A stretch of DNA of 64,000 nt from Phycisphaerales bacterium UBA5793 (GTDB lineage: Bacteria > Planctomycetota > Phycisphaerae > Phycisphaerales > UBA5793): positions 62,001-126,000 of the forward strand of contig DIDT01000032.1 of the NCBI GenBank assembly GCA_002418285.1, in the 5' to 3' direction. Made by a program: the position numbers and the translations under genes. The notes below the pieces were generated by a model. The model saw nothing but the letters and a program-made list of their open reading frames with translations, was not told where the DNA came from and searched no databases. Positions within the stretch are counted from its first letter, which is position 1, and each line of letters opens with the position of its first letter. Positions 40,981 to 50,120 of this stretch are shown here, one piece after another.

Positions 40981-42219
40981 CTAGACCGACACCCCGGCGA
41001 CGTAGCCGCTCGACCAGGCCCACTGGAAGTTGTACCCGCCGATGCGGCCGTCCACATCGCAGATCTCCCCACACAGGAACACGCCGGGACACACGCGCGA
41101 CTCCATCGTCGCTACGTTGATCTCGCGGAGCGGCACGCCCCCAGCCGTTACCTCAGCGACGGCGAAGCCCTTGTCGCCGACGATGGGAAGCGGCATGGCC
41201 GTGATGGCCTGCACCAGCGCGCGGCGCGATTCGCGCGAAAGTTGGCTGATCGGTCGGGAGGGATCGACCTTCGCTTCCTCGCAGAGCGCACGCGTCAGTC
41301 GCTCGGGAAGCTTTCGGCGCAGCACCCCTGCGATATTTCGATCATCGCGTGTCTGAAGCAATCCGTCGATGTTGTCGGCGGATTCATCCGGCAGCCAGTT
41401 GACTGTGAGTTGCGTGTTCGGGTCGCTCGCATGCGCAGCGAGGTAGTACCGGCTGATGTCCAGAACGGAGGGGCCGGACAAGCCGAAGTGGGTGCACAGC
41501 GTGGAGTCCGTAAACGCGGCGAGCACTTTTCCTGTGGCGCTGCGCACTTCGAGTCTTGTGTGAAGCGTCAGTCCGCTCAGCGCACGAATGAAGTGGCCTT
41601 CGGGAAGGAGAAGCGGCACGAGCGCGGGGAAGATGCGCTCGGTGAGCGAATGTCCCAGGCGGCTCGCCAGCGTGTAACCGAAACCATCCGAACCGGTCTT
41701 GGGCAGACTGCGGCCACCAGTGGCCAGGATCACTCGATCAGCCCTGCAATTGCCCCACGGTCCGTGCAATTCGAATCGTCCGGCATCCGTTCGCTCGATC
41801 GACTCCACGCGGTGCCCCGGCTTGATGTGTGCACCGACGCGTCGCACCTCGCCGAGGAGTGCGTCGAGCACGGTCGAGGCGTCATCGGTGATGGGAAAGA
41901 GCTTACCGGTGTCCTCCCGCTTGAGTTCCACGCCAATTTTTCGGAAGAAAGTGACGGTTTTTGCCGAGTCAAATCGCTGGATTACTTTTCGGATGGCGTG
42001 TCGAGACGAACCGGCGAAAGCCCTCTCGTCCACGACATCATGTGTCACATTACAGCGGCCGCCACCCGAGACGAGAAGCTTGGCGCCGATGCGATTGGCT
42101 CCATCAAACACGATGAGATATGTTCGTTTCGCGCTACGCGCGTTTACCTGTCCTGCCCAGATTGCCGCCATGAGTCCTGCGGCCCCTGCACCGACGACGA
42201 CCACATCAGCACGATCCAT
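40981..42219 (-). CDS. HI0933/BaiN-family FAD-dependent oxidoreductase
   Basis: 412 residues. The N-terminal FAD-binding Rossmann motif is VVVGAGAAGLMAAIWAG. It is followed by the family's KLLVSGGGRCNVTH, then LATGGRSLPKTGSDG, and the C-terminal VTAGGVPLREIN and GRIGGYNFQWAWSSGYVAG. These are the signature elements of the HI0933-like flavoprotein family (TIGR00275). The physiological reaction is generally unassigned. The ATG at 42219 opens the Rossmann fold directly; the frame upstream shows no homology. It is the last-transcribed upstream neighbour of pyrD on the same strand, separated by 69 nt. Confidence 0.9.
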   Translation of the reverse strand: MDRADVVVVGAGAAGLMAAIWAGQVNARSAKRTYLIVFDGANRIGAKLLVSGGGRCNVTHDVVDERAFAGSSRHAIRKVIQRFDSAKTVTFFRKIGVELKREDTGKLFPITDDASTVLDALLGEVRRVGAHIKPGHRVESIERTDAGRFELHGPWGNCRADRVILATGGRSLPKTGSDGFGYTLASRLGHSLTERIFPALVPLLLPEGHFIRALSGLTLHTRLEVRSATGKVLAAFTDSTLCTHFGLSGPSVLDISRYYLAAHASDPNTQLTVNWLPDESADNIDGLLQTRDDRNIAGVLRRKLPERLTRALCEEAKVDPSRPISQLSRESRRALVQAITAMPLPIVGDKGFAVAEVTAGGVPLREINVATMESRVCPGVFLCGEICDVDGRIGGYNFQWAWSSGYVAGVSV

Positions 42220-42601
42220 GGGTGAGCATAGTCGCGCGGCAAACCGAAACAGAGTTGCTCCCAACTGCTGAACAGATGTTTGGGTTGCGAACTTTTGTTT
42301 CTCGCGCGCTTGCTTCACGCATGGCCATGTGAACAATCCCTGCGATCTCGATACTGAAGCAAGCATCCCGTTGGCTTCAGGTATCGGAGTGTCGCGTGCA
42401 AGAGGGGTCGGCAAGCGCGATACGGGCTGCCCTTCCAGTCGGCATCAAGACAGGTGCGCAATACGACTGGTGACGCCGGCAAACAAGCAGGTTTCACGGT
42501 TTCGGTTTCGTTGAACCGGGGCCCCGAGTCCTGTCGGGTTCAAAGTAGCCCGCAACATGCGAGGAGCGTCGCACGGCGTCGCTTCGATCGAGGGGAAGAG
42601 A
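42220..42601. other. Divergent intergenic region, no gene seen
   Basis: The 382 nt between the flavoprotein gene and the secreted protein gene at 42602 show no convincing coding frame, tRNA or strong hairpin. They should hold both promoters, which I could not place. Confidence 0.4.
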
Positions 42602-44218
42602 ATGCCCATCCGACGAATCTGGATTGTGGTTTTGGCCACCATCGGCACGATTGCGTGTGCGCCCGCCCTGGCGACAAGCTCACGCGAAGCGGTCAATGCG
42701 ACCGAAGCCGCAACCCGGTCACGGGCCGCCGAAGCGCAGCCGTGTGTTTGGACTCGCGATTTTCCGCCACCGGTCGACGAACTGCCGATTTCCGTGATTC
42801 CCAGGGGTGATAGCTTCGCCGTGTGGACGCCGGATCTGGGGACCCTCCGCGAGGCGGTTGACCTCCCGTTTTATCTCTCCACCGATTGCGATGTGCAAAC
42901 TCGGCTGGAGGTTGATACGAACGGTTATGACATGATCTTTCAGATCATGAATACCACCGGTTTGGCGCAGAGTCTGCCGACACTGCAGATCCCCGGCAAT
43001 CAGCTGTTGCCGGTCATTGAGAATCTCGATCATCGAGTTGGATGCGAGTGGGAGACCATCGATGCGAGTGATGGCAGTCAATATTCCTCGCGCAAGGCGG
43101 CGTATCCCGAATCGCTGTACGCGCCGGTGCTTGTGATGCGCGACTGGCACTTCGCAGTTGGCTTCGCACTGCATTACGACGTCTTGGGGTACGCCCATGA
43201 CATCCGCACGAATCTGTATCGTGGTCCATCCGGATCCCCGTATGCCGATTTCTGGACCGCCCGCTTCTACCTCGATGGAATGATTCAGCCAGGTGAGACG
43301 CGGTACTACCGCATCAACGTCTACTACAACCTGCCCAAGGACTGGATTTTCACGCTCCGATCCTATCGCAAGTTTCTCCGCTCGGCGTACGGCGGCGTCC
43401 AGTACCGCCAGGACATGCGCCCCGTCTGGATGCAGCAGCTTGGAGATACGCGGCGGTTGTCATCCGACAACACGCGCGGCTTTAACGGCGCCCGCGCCGA
43501 TCTCAACGGGTTCGTTGAGGATGTCGATTCCGATCTGGGGTACATGCTCAGCGCGGGTTACGAACGAGCACTCGTGCGCACTCCGGCCGGAGTGTACTAC
43601 CGAAACCGTCAGAACAACTTTCCACCACAGATCACAACCTCCTGGACGCCGCCGATGCGGGCGACAGGCCGCGAGTGGCGCCGGATGGGTCAGGCCGGAA
43701 TTGACCTCTACTTCTGGTGGGGACGCAGTGGCCAGTTCGCGGATCGCTGGGACGATGATGAACTGGACGATTTCGATCCTTCCGATTCGACGCAATCCAG
43801 CCAGATGATGCTGGAATGGACGAACGCCATCGACGTGGGCGCAGTGGGATTGGGCCTCGACAAGTTCACCGTCCTGCGGCCGTGGGCCGCATTTCCATGG
43901 CTTGATCGACTTTGGGCCGCCAAATCAGATGCGTCGTTCGTTGCGGAGCCAGTCGCGTATGACCTGCTGAACATCCGCGTTCCGACCTTTCTCTATTCAG
44001 AAGACGTTCGCAACCAGCCTCATTTGCTGGCGGACTTCCTCGTCCCCGGTCGCGAGATCTGGGTGCTGTTGGAGGGTGAAGATAACACTCTACAACGTGC
44101 ACTCGAGTTGATTGACAATGGTCTAACGATTGTGACCAATGCTCAGGACTTTGGCGCCGACGACCTGATGGAGGCGGTGCGCCGGGCGCAGAACTGCGGA
44201 CCATTTCGCGGCGATTGA
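42602..44218 (+). CDS. Secreted protein of unknown function
   Basis: 538 residues. A signal peptide (MPIRRIWIVVLATIGTIACAPALA) is followed by a beta-rich region to about residue 250, with RYYRINVYYNLPKDWIFTLRSYRKFLRS at its end. An alpha/beta region then begins with phrases like GIDLYFWWGRSG and DVGAVGLGLDKFTVLRPW, and ends IWVLLEGEDNTLQRALELI. The layout, a beta-sandwich followed by an (alpha/beta) barrel-like part, recalls some glycoside hydrolase architectures, but no family motif or catalytic pair is recognisable. The ATG at 42602 has AGGGG seven nt upstream. It converges with the RluA-family gene. Confidence 0.7.
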   Translation: MPIRRIWIVVLATIGTIACAPALATSSREAVNATEAATRSRAAEAQPCVWTRDFPPPVDELPISVIPRGDSFAVWTPDLGTLREAVDLPFYLSTDCDVQTRLEVDTNGYDMIFQIMNTTGLAQSLPTLQIPGNQLLPVIENLDHRVGCEWETIDASDGSQYSSRKAAYPESLYAPVLVMRDWHFAVGFALHYDVLGYAHDIRTNLYRGPSGSPYADFWTARFYLDGMIQPGETRYYRINVYYNLPKDWIFTLRSYRKFLRSAYGGVQYRQDMRPVWMQQLGDTRRLSSDNTRGFNGARADLNGFVEDVDSDLGYMLSAGYERALVRTPAGVYYRNRQNNFPPQITTSWTPPMRATGREWRRMGQAGIDLYFWWGRSGQFADRWDDDELDDFDPSDSTQSSQMMLEWTNAIDVGAVGLGLDKFTVLRPWAAFPWLDRLWAAKSDASFVAEPVAYDLLNIRVPTFLYSEDVRNQPHLLADFLVPGREIWVLLEGEDNTLQRALELIDNGLTIVTNAQDFGADDLMEAVRRAQNCGPFRGD

Positions 44219-44237
44219 GCGATCGGGCGAGCAGGCC

Positions 44238-44975
44238 TTACCGTGCCCACGAGTCCGGTTGGGGAGCTTCCGCTGGCTCGCTATCGATAACAACCCGCCA
44301 GGCATGGAGGCCGAAGCGCCCGTCCCAGGGCGGTCCGCCATACAACTCATCGCCCAGCAGCGGGTGGCCGAGGTGCGACAGCCCCGCGCGAATCTGGTGC
44401 CGCCGACCCGGTCCGATCAGATCCACCTCGAGCAGCGTGTGGTGCGGGAATCTTGTGCGCACTCGCCATCGGCACTGACCTCGTTCGGCGTCCGCGCCTG
44501 AATCAGAAACCGAGATTTTCCTTGAGCGTCGGTAGCGCGAGTGGAAGAACAGTTCGAATGAACCCGGCGATGCATCACCCTCGACCATCGCGAGGTATGT
44601 TTTGCCAATCCCGCCCGATGGCCTGCGAATTGCACTTCTGAGCCGCGCGACGGCTTCGTCACTTCGTCCCGCAATCACGCAGCCTGAGGTGAGATAATCC
44701 AGTCGCTGCACCAGGCCGGACTCGCGCAGTGGAGCCAGCTCGGGAAACTGCGCTTCCAGCCAGTCCTGGAGCACCGGATCCGATGATGACGCCTCATCTG
44801 ATCCAGACCCATGCCCGCCGTGGCCGGTGCGCACGCAGTGCCAGCCGCTGGGTTTGTTGATGACGAGCCACTGTTCCGTCTGGCCGATCGCTTGGGGTTG
44901 GATTGGTGTCTGCGGCAAGCTGGTCTCCGGGTGATTATGGCCCATCGATTCGCAAGTGCCGGATTCCATTGACAT
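44238..44975 (-). CDS. RluA-family pseudouridine synthase (second copy, divergent)
   Basis: 245 residues. INKPSGWHC replaces the usual V-x-K-P-x-G start motif. The catalytic motif is VQRLDYLTSGCVI, with Q in place of the usual H before RLD; the catalytic Asp is kept. The later motif GPGRRHQIRAGLSHLGHPLLGDELYGG is complete. The family converts uridine to pseudouridine in RNA. It is unlike the RluA-type protein at 7092, carries a Ser/Asp-rich insert (GSDEASSSD), and its target is unknown. Start is uncertain among three in-frame ATGs (44975, 44969, 44945), none with a clear binding site. Confidence 0.82.
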   Translation of the reverse strand: MSMESGTCESMGHNHPETSLPQTPIQPQAIGQTEQWLVINKPSGWHCVRTGHGGHGSGSDEASSSDPVLQDWLEAQFPELAPLRESGLVQRLDYLTSGCVIAGRSDEAVARLRSAIRRPSGGIGKTYLAMVEGDASPGSFELFFHSRYRRSRKISVSDSGADAERGQCRWRVRTRFPHHTLLEVDLIGPGRRHQIRAGLSHLGHPLLGDELYGGPPWDGRFGLHAWRVVIDSEPAEAPQPDSWAR

Positions 44976-44997
44976 GCCCAGGGGGATTCAGGTCAAT

Positions 44998-45789
44998 ATG
45001 CTCATTTCAATGGAGTGGCGCACCCAATTGACCGCGGCAGGGGACCAGATCGAACGCGAGTGGCTGGGCTTCGCCCGGCCGCACCCGGCTCGCGTGCTCG
45101 ATGGCCTTTGTGGATTCTCGCAAGCCGCGTTTGTCCCCGATATCGTGGGCCAACACTACTGCCCACGCTGCGCCGGCTCGGTTGGAGCGGGAGAGTTCAT
45201 CGAGGGTAAGGGCTGCGCGGCGTGCCGAAATCGTCGCTACCCGTGGGAGCAGATCATCCGCCTTGGTCGGCACGATGGCGACTTGCGCCAATGGGTCCAC
45301 GAGATCAAGTTTCACGCATGGGATGCCATGGGGATCGAGCTTGGCCGCCGACTCGGTCGCTCGCTGATTCAGGTTGGTGTGCGGCCGGATGCGGTTGTTC
45401 CAGTTCCCGCATCCGCATGGCGGAGGTGGCGGCGCGGTATCGATCATTCGCGAACTATCGCGTCGGGAGTTGCTTCGGTCTTGGATCTACCCATTGTGCG
45501 GGCGATGAAACGAAAGTCGCGGCCGCCGCAGCGAGCCGTCCCGCCCTCGCGCCGTCGCGAGAATGTTCGCGGCGCGTTCGGCGTCCGTCGCCTGAACTTT
45601 CTTCGTGACGCTTCAATCTTGCTTGTGGATGATGTCACCACCACGCGGGCGACACTGCTTGAAGCATGCACCACCTTGCGCCGACAGGCAGGCGTTGCGA
45701 TCATCACGTGCGCGGTCCTGACCGTGGCAGAGACCGTTCGGAGTCAACGGGTCATCCCCGAAGGAGCCAGCCCCGATCATGGCGGGTAG
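44998..45789 (+). CDS. ComF-family phosphoribosyltransferase-like protein
   Basis: 263 residues. An N-terminal zinc-finger-like part with CPRC and CAAC is followed by a type I phosphoribosyltransferase core. The core has the PRPP-binding motif ILLVDDVTTTRATLLEA and the upstream VVPVPASAWRRWRRGIDHS. This is the layout of ComF/GntX-like proteins, known from DNA uptake, although the biochemical role is not settled. The start at 44998 was chosen because AGGT precedes it at short distance; a further ATG at 45010 is also possible. The gene is divergent from the RluA-like gene by only 22 nt, so their promoters must overlap the coding ends. Confidence 0.85.
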   Translation: MLISMEWRTQLTAAGDQIEREWLGFARPHPARVLDGLCGFSQAAFVPDIVGQHYCPRCAGSVGAGEFIEGKGCAACRNRRYPWEQIIRLGRHDGDLRQWVHEIKFHAWDAMGIELGRRLGRSLIQVGVRPDAVVPVPASAWRRWRRGIDHSRTIASGVASVLDLPIVRAMKRKSRPPQRAVPPSRRRENVRGAFGVRRLNFLRDASILLVDDVTTTRATLLEACTTLRRQAGVAIITCAVLTVAETVRSQRVIPEGASPDHGG

Positions 45790-45961
45790 GTGGACCGCCG
45801 ACTAGGATTCGCACGTCAGCGGGGTGTGCCTGCGGGGAACGCTGAGCGGTCCTCGACTCAGCCGAGCCCCGTTTTCTTGGCACACTCTCCGTGCTTTTTT
45901 TCACAAGCGGTCGCTGACAACTTTCCCGGCGAACCGCATCAGGCAGGCGTGGTGGCAGCAA

Positions 45962-47122
45962 ATGACAGAGAACCTTCCTCGCATCGAGGGTTCCGATGGA
46001 CCGGACCCTGCAAGCCTCATCGATCAGGAAGATCGTGAAGCCTACAAACTGCACAAACTGGCCGGCGAGCGACAGAGCGCTGCTGCGACGAAACCTGAAA
46101 CAGGCTTCGCTCGCCAGATGCTTCAGCTTGTCCTGATCCCCGCCCTGATCGTGGGTGGGGTGCTCGGCGTCTGGCTCATCGTTATCTCACTCGGGGGTCA
46201 GGCGCAGAGTCTGGACATGGTGCTGGGCACGCTCGGCAAAACCGGCGGTGGCGTGCCCGCAGACCAGGAGCGCGCCCGCATGGCACTCAGCCTCCTGAGC
46301 ATTATCGAAGATGCCTCCGATCCAAACGGCAGTTCAATCTCCGAGGAAGATCGGCACAAACTCGCCACTGAATTGCCCCGCATCGCTCGTCTCAACCGTG
46401 GCGGCCACGAGGAGCTCTGTCGCGCCGTCATGGGCGCCCTGGGCCTGCTCGCCGATCCAACCACCGTCGAAGTCTTTCGTGAGTTCCTCGACTCACCCGA
46501 CCAAAAAGACTGGTTTGCCGCAGTCTCCGGGTTGCACGGCTGGCGCGGCGACATGGCCGTCCTCGAACCATTGACGCCCCAACTGCTCAAAGTCCTCCGC
46601 AACGCTCCCCGTCCAACTGACAATCCCCGGGATGACCAGCCGGTCGACTCGCTCGCGCCGATCACGATGTCCGTGCTGGCGGTCGTTGCGGACCCGCAGA
46701 ATCAGGAAGTCCGCGAGGCGCTGGCCAAGGAACTCGGTGCCGCATCGGGGGCCAATCGTGACATCGCATGGAACGCCGGCACTGCCTTGGCCGTTCTGGG
46801 CGACGAGCGAGGGGTGCCCGTGGTGATATCCCTGCTCGATCGGCAGTGGCTCAGCGAGCAGCCATACGATCCCCGACTGCCCAACAGCGGGCTGATCGAC
46901 ACTGCCTCGGTGCGAAAAATCATCACCAGCACGATCAATGTGGTGGTGGGCTTCGACCCGCGCTTGCAGGGATTCACCGTCCGGGTCAAGTCGCCGCAGG
47001 TCTGGGCTTTGATTGAGAAACTGGCCGAATCCGACCCCGACAGCGCGGTTCGCCAGTCAGCCCAGGCTGCGCTTGACGCGCGCGACGCGCAGCAAGGCGG
47101 CCGAAAGGAGTCCGGTGGCTGA
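45962..47122 (+). CDS. Membrane-anchored HEAT-repeat protein
   Basis: 386 residues. A short charged N-terminus is followed by one transmembrane helix (about residues 55-75, LVLIPALIVGGVLGVWLIVISLGG). A large C-terminal region of helical pairs follows, such as LCRAVMGALGLLADPTTVEVFREFL and NAGTALAVLGDERGVPVVISLL, which are HEAT/armadillo-like repeats. Such domains bind other proteins. The ferredoxin-Rieske gene starts 130 nt downstream on the same strand, so the two may be co-transcribed and act together at the membrane. The binding partner is unknown. The ATG at 45962 lacks a strong binding site. Confidence 0.78.
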   Translation: MTENLPRIEGSDGPDPASLIDQEDREAYKLHKLAGERQSAAATKPETGFARQMLQLVLIPALIVGGVLGVWLIVISLGGQAQSLDMVLGTLGKTGGGVPADQERARMALSLLSIIEDASDPNGSSISEEDRHKLATELPRIARLNRGGHEELCRAVMGALGLLADPTTVEVFREFLDSPDQKDWFAAVSGLHGWRGDMAVLEPLTPQLLKVLRNAPRPTDNPRDDQPVDSLAPITMSVLAVVADPQNQEVREALAKELGAASGANRDIAWNAGTALAVLGDERGVPVVISLLDRQWLSEQPYDPRLPNSGLIDTASVRKIITSTINVVVGFDPRLQGFTVRVKSPQVWALIEKLAESDPDSAVRQSAQAALDARDAQQGGRKESGG

Positions 47123-47252
47123 TTCGCACCAAAACCGGCTTAGACCCGGGTGCGGAGCGTGTCGTCCTTGCGTATCATCTGAATCCCCGGTCTGATTCAC
47201 GTCGATGAAGACCTTGAATAACGGTTTTTGATCTCAGCGAGAGTGCGACGAA

Positions 47253-48344
47253 ATGGCGGAAACGCACAAGGAAATCGTCAAAGTCTGGATCGCTCCCGGC
47301 TGCATCGTTTGCGATGCCTGCGAAACGGACTGTCCTGAGGTGTTTGACGTGCAGGAAGAGACCTGCATCATTCGCCCCCCGGCCCTCAAGCCGGATTTCA
47401 CGCGACCGCTCACCCCGTCGATCATCACCGCTGCCGAGGGCTGCCCCGTCGATGTCATCAAGTTTGACATGATCGACGTTGATGGCCCGGAGCCTGCCGA
47501 GTGGGCCAAGCAGAAGGAAGCGGCGGAGGCCCCCGCCGCCGCCGGCGGGGGCGCTGGTGGGGGTGGTGGAGGCGGAGCCGCCGCTGCCGTCAGTTACGCC
47601 CCTCCCGATCCGAAGTGGGTCCAACTGCTCGAGGCGGCCCATGTCTCCGGCAGTCGGTCCGCAGGCGGGCCGCGATCAGTTATTCGCACGGCCAAGGTCC
47701 AACCCGAGTCAATTCAACAGGCGTTGCCTCTCGGGGCTCCGCCGGACGCGCAATTCGCCACGATGGTTGGTACCGGCTTCGTAAAGGCCGGCAAGTCGGT
47801 CGCTGATCGCATTCGCGAGACGGCCGAGAAGAAAGTCGCTGCGAGCACCGGCATGACGCGCCGCGGCTTTGGAGTGACGCTTGCTGCCGCCTGGGGCGCG
47901 CTCGTCTTTGTCAGCGCGACTTCGCTCGCCTGGCTCCAGTCATTCATGATTCCCAAGGCGCCGATCCTGCCGCCCACTCGCGTGCGCGTCGGCAAGCTTT
48001 CCGCGTACTCCGAACTTGGCGTGTACGAGGACTACAAACCGCAGAACATTTGGATCGTCACGCTCGAAGAAGAGGGCGTCAAGAAGGTCGTCGCAATCAA
48101 CACCGTCTGCACGCACCTCGGCTGCATTCCGAACTGGTTGCCCGCCGCCCAGATCTTCAAGTGCCCCTGCCACGGCTCAGGATTCCGCAAGACCGGCATC
48201 AACTTCGAAGGCCCCGCGCCGCGACCATTGGAGCGCTTCAAGGTCGAGGTTGACGCGACCGGCACGCTCATCGTGGACAAGGGCACCAAGTTCCGTCAGG
48301 AACTCGGTCAGTGGTCCAACCCGGCGGCCCAGATCCTCGTCTGA
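47253..48344 (+). CDS. Fusion of a ferredoxin domain with a membrane-anchored Rieske [2Fe-2S] protein
   Basis: 363 residues. Residues ~1-75 are a ferredoxin-like domain: Cys17, Cys20, Cys23 and Cys27 in CIVCDACETDCP plus Cys64 in EGCPVDVI, the ligand set for one [4Fe-4S] (or [3Fe-4S]) cluster. A Gly/Ala-rich linker follows (around 88-112). About residues 200-230 form a transmembrane/Tat-like anchor (TRRGFGVTLAAAW). The Rieske domain has CTHLGC (Cys286, His288, Cys291) and CPCHGSG (Cys304, Cys306, His307). It should carry electrons between quinol-type and c-type carriers. No cytochrome b gene follows; the next gene is convergent. The ATG follows a poorly defined binding site. Function within an electron-transfer complex is inferred. 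Confidence 0.88.
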   Translation: MAETHKEIVKVWIAPGCIVCDACETDCPEVFDVQEETCIIRPPALKPDFTRPLTPSIITAAEGCPVDVIKFDMIDVDGPEPAEWAKQKEAAEAPAAAGGGAGGGGGGGAAAAVSYAPPDPKWVQLLEAAHVSGSRSAGGPRSVIRTAKVQPESIQQALPLGAPPDAQFATMVGTGFVKAGKSVADRIRETAEKKVAASTGMTRRGFGVTLAAAWGALVFVSATSLAWLQSFMIPKAPILPPTRVRVGKLSAYSELGVYEDYKPQNIWIVTLEEEGVKKVVAINTVCTHLGCIPNWLPAAQIFKCPCHGSGFRKTGINFEGPAPRPLERFKVEVDATGTLIVDKGTKFRQELGQWSNPAAQILV

Positions 48345-48376
48345 TTCACGCATCTGGCGTCGTACAGAACACAACA

Positions 48377-48415
48377 GGGTGAGAGGCAATCATGCTTCTC
48401 ACCCTTCCAGTTTTT
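48377..48415 (+). terminator. Intrinsic terminator of the Rieske gene
   Basis: The stem GGGTGAGA / TCTCACCC, extended by GGCA/TGCT-type pairs around a small loop, is followed by TTCCAGTTTTT. It sits 33 nt past the stop and 23 nt before the end of the convergent permease gene. Confidence 0.8.
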
Positions 48416-48437
48416 CTCTGCGACGTTTGCGACCAGG

Positions 48438-50120
48438 TCAATCGTTCAGGGCACGGTTACCCACGCCGTAGTTGAGCACCGTCATCGCGAAGATCACAGC
48501 GAACATCGCCCACGCCACTGCTGACGCGAGCCCAAGCTGAAACTCGTCAGTGAACGCAAGGTTGTAGATGTAGTAGGTGAGCACTTCGGTTCCATACTTG
48601 CCCTGCGTCATCGCGCGGGCCTGGTCGAAGCCACCCTGCAAGCCGCCGATGGTCGACATGATGACAATGAAGAAAGTGGTGGGGGCCAGTTGGGGCCAGG
48701 TCACGTTCCAGAATCGCCGCCAAGTGCCGGCCCCGTCGATTTCCGCCGCCTCCAACAGTTCAGGCGGTACATTGGACAAGCCCGCCAGGAACAGCAGCAT
48801 GTTCGCCCCGCCCACCGCCGTCCACACACCCATCAGAATCAGCGCGGGTTTCGCCCAGCGCTCATCAACGAGCCAGCGCGGCGGCTGCAACCCTTCACCG
48901 GCGGCGAACCCTTCACGCACTGGCGTCGCGCGTGACATGACGCGAGCGATCGCCGCTTGCGCCTTCGCCTCAGCATTGATCGAGGAGGCAAGCGACTCGC
49001 CCAGCAGTCGAGGCTGAATCGACTCGCCGAGCGTATCGAAGATCAGATTGATCTCTGCTTCGCTCAAACCCGTGTCAGCGGCGCGGAGATCAGCGCGAAT
49101 CGAAGCCGCCTCCTCGGTGGAAAAGTCCGCATACCCCGTCGCGAACAGCGACCGCGCCGGCATCTGGCACAGCGCGTAGCCGACACCCAGCCCCGTCGCC
49201 GCGATCGCCGCAACGGCCATAGCCGACCCGACCAGCGACAGCGAGCCGAAGTCACCGTCGAGCCGCTTGCGCACGGACACGAGCAGCAGCCAGCCACAAC
49301 CGATCGATGCGCCGATCCAGACGGCAACGCCCAGCGCGTACCACAGTCCGGCCGGCGTGCTCGTCACCGCCCCCTGCATCCAATCGCACGCCGGGCGCAG
49401 CAACTCGTTGATCGCCCCTCCCGTCGGTTTGTAGAGCGACTTCCAGAGCAGGAACAACGCGATGCCCGCGAGCAGACTTGGCAGGTAGAAGATGGTGCGA
49501 AACACGACTACGCCGCCGCCGAGACCGATCGCCGTGATACCCCCGAGCGCGAGAAACAGCATCGCCACGGCCTTGGCGGACCGCACGTCCAGTTCATGCC
49601 GCTCGAGCACCTGCTGATACGTCACCTGAATGGCTTGCTCACCCTGAATCTGCGCAGCGCTGCTCGCAAACGCCTCCCGTGTCGGCACCGGCCCTGGATG
49701 CATGACGAGATACGTGCTGCCTGCCGCAAGCATGCCGATCACCAGCGCGATCGCCACACCCTTCCACTTCGTAGCGGAGCGCTGCGGCCCGATCGGCCGA
49801 TTGAGCATGAGCGCCACGAGCAACGATCCCGCAATGCCGATCGGAATGCAGATCAGCAGGTACGCCGTGTTGTAGAACGCGGTCCAGAAGAAGTGGCTCT
49901 CGTCGCCCCACAGAATGCGGCGGAAATTCTCAAGACCGATGAACGACGGTGAGCGATTCGTCAGCTCGTTGTGTTTGGTCAGCGACCAGTCGGTAAAAGC
50001 CATCCACAAGCTGAACAGGACCGGCCCGGCTGTGAAGATCGCAAAGCCGATGAAGTTGGGCAGCAGAAACGCCCACGCCACAATCAGGCGCTTGCGCGAA
50101 CTCGATCCCCCGGCGCTCAT
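48438..50120 (-). CDS. Sugar ABC transporter permease (MalF-like) with large insert
   Basis: 560 residues. The N-terminus (AWAFLLPNFIGFAIFTAGPVLFSLWMAFTDW) and C-terminal EAA motif (EAAEIDGAGTWRRFWNVTWPQLAP) are typical of carbohydrate ABC permeases. Two long insertions extend it beyond the usual ~300 residues: one of about 60 residues after the first helices, and a longer one with ALCQMPARSL and STEEAASIRADL in the middle. MalF-type permeases do carry a periplasmic domain, but this insertion is in a different place. The start codon overlaps the binding-protein stop by 4 nt. No second permease or ATPase gene is nearby, so it must pair with subunits encoded elsewhere. Confidence 0.87.
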   Translation of the reverse strand: MSAGGSSSRKRLIVAWAFLLPNFIGFAIFTAGPVLFSLWMAFTDWSLTKHNELTNRSPSFIGLENFRRILWGDESHFFWTAFYNTAYLLICIPIGIAGSLLVALMLNRPIGPQRSATKWKGVAIALVIGMLAAGSTYLVMHPGPVPTREAFASSAAQIQGEQAIQVTYQQVLERHELDVRSAKAVAMLFLALGGITAIGLGGGVVVFRTIFYLPSLLAGIALFLLWKSLYKPTGGAINELLRPACDWMQGAVTSTPAGLWYALGVAVWIGASIGCGWLLLVSVRKRLDGDFGSLSLVGSAMAVAAIAATGLGVGYALCQMPARSLFATGYADFSTEEAASIRADLRAADTGLSEAEINLIFDTLGESIQPRLLGESLASSINAEAKAQAAIARVMSRATPVREGFAAGEGLQPPRWLVDERWAKPALILMGVWTAVGGANMLLFLAGLSNVPPELLEAAEIDGAGTWRRFWNVTWPQLAPTTFFIVIMSTIGGLQGGFDQARAMTQGKYGTEVLTYYIYNLAFTDEFQLGLASAVAWAMFAVIFAMTVLNYGVGNRALND

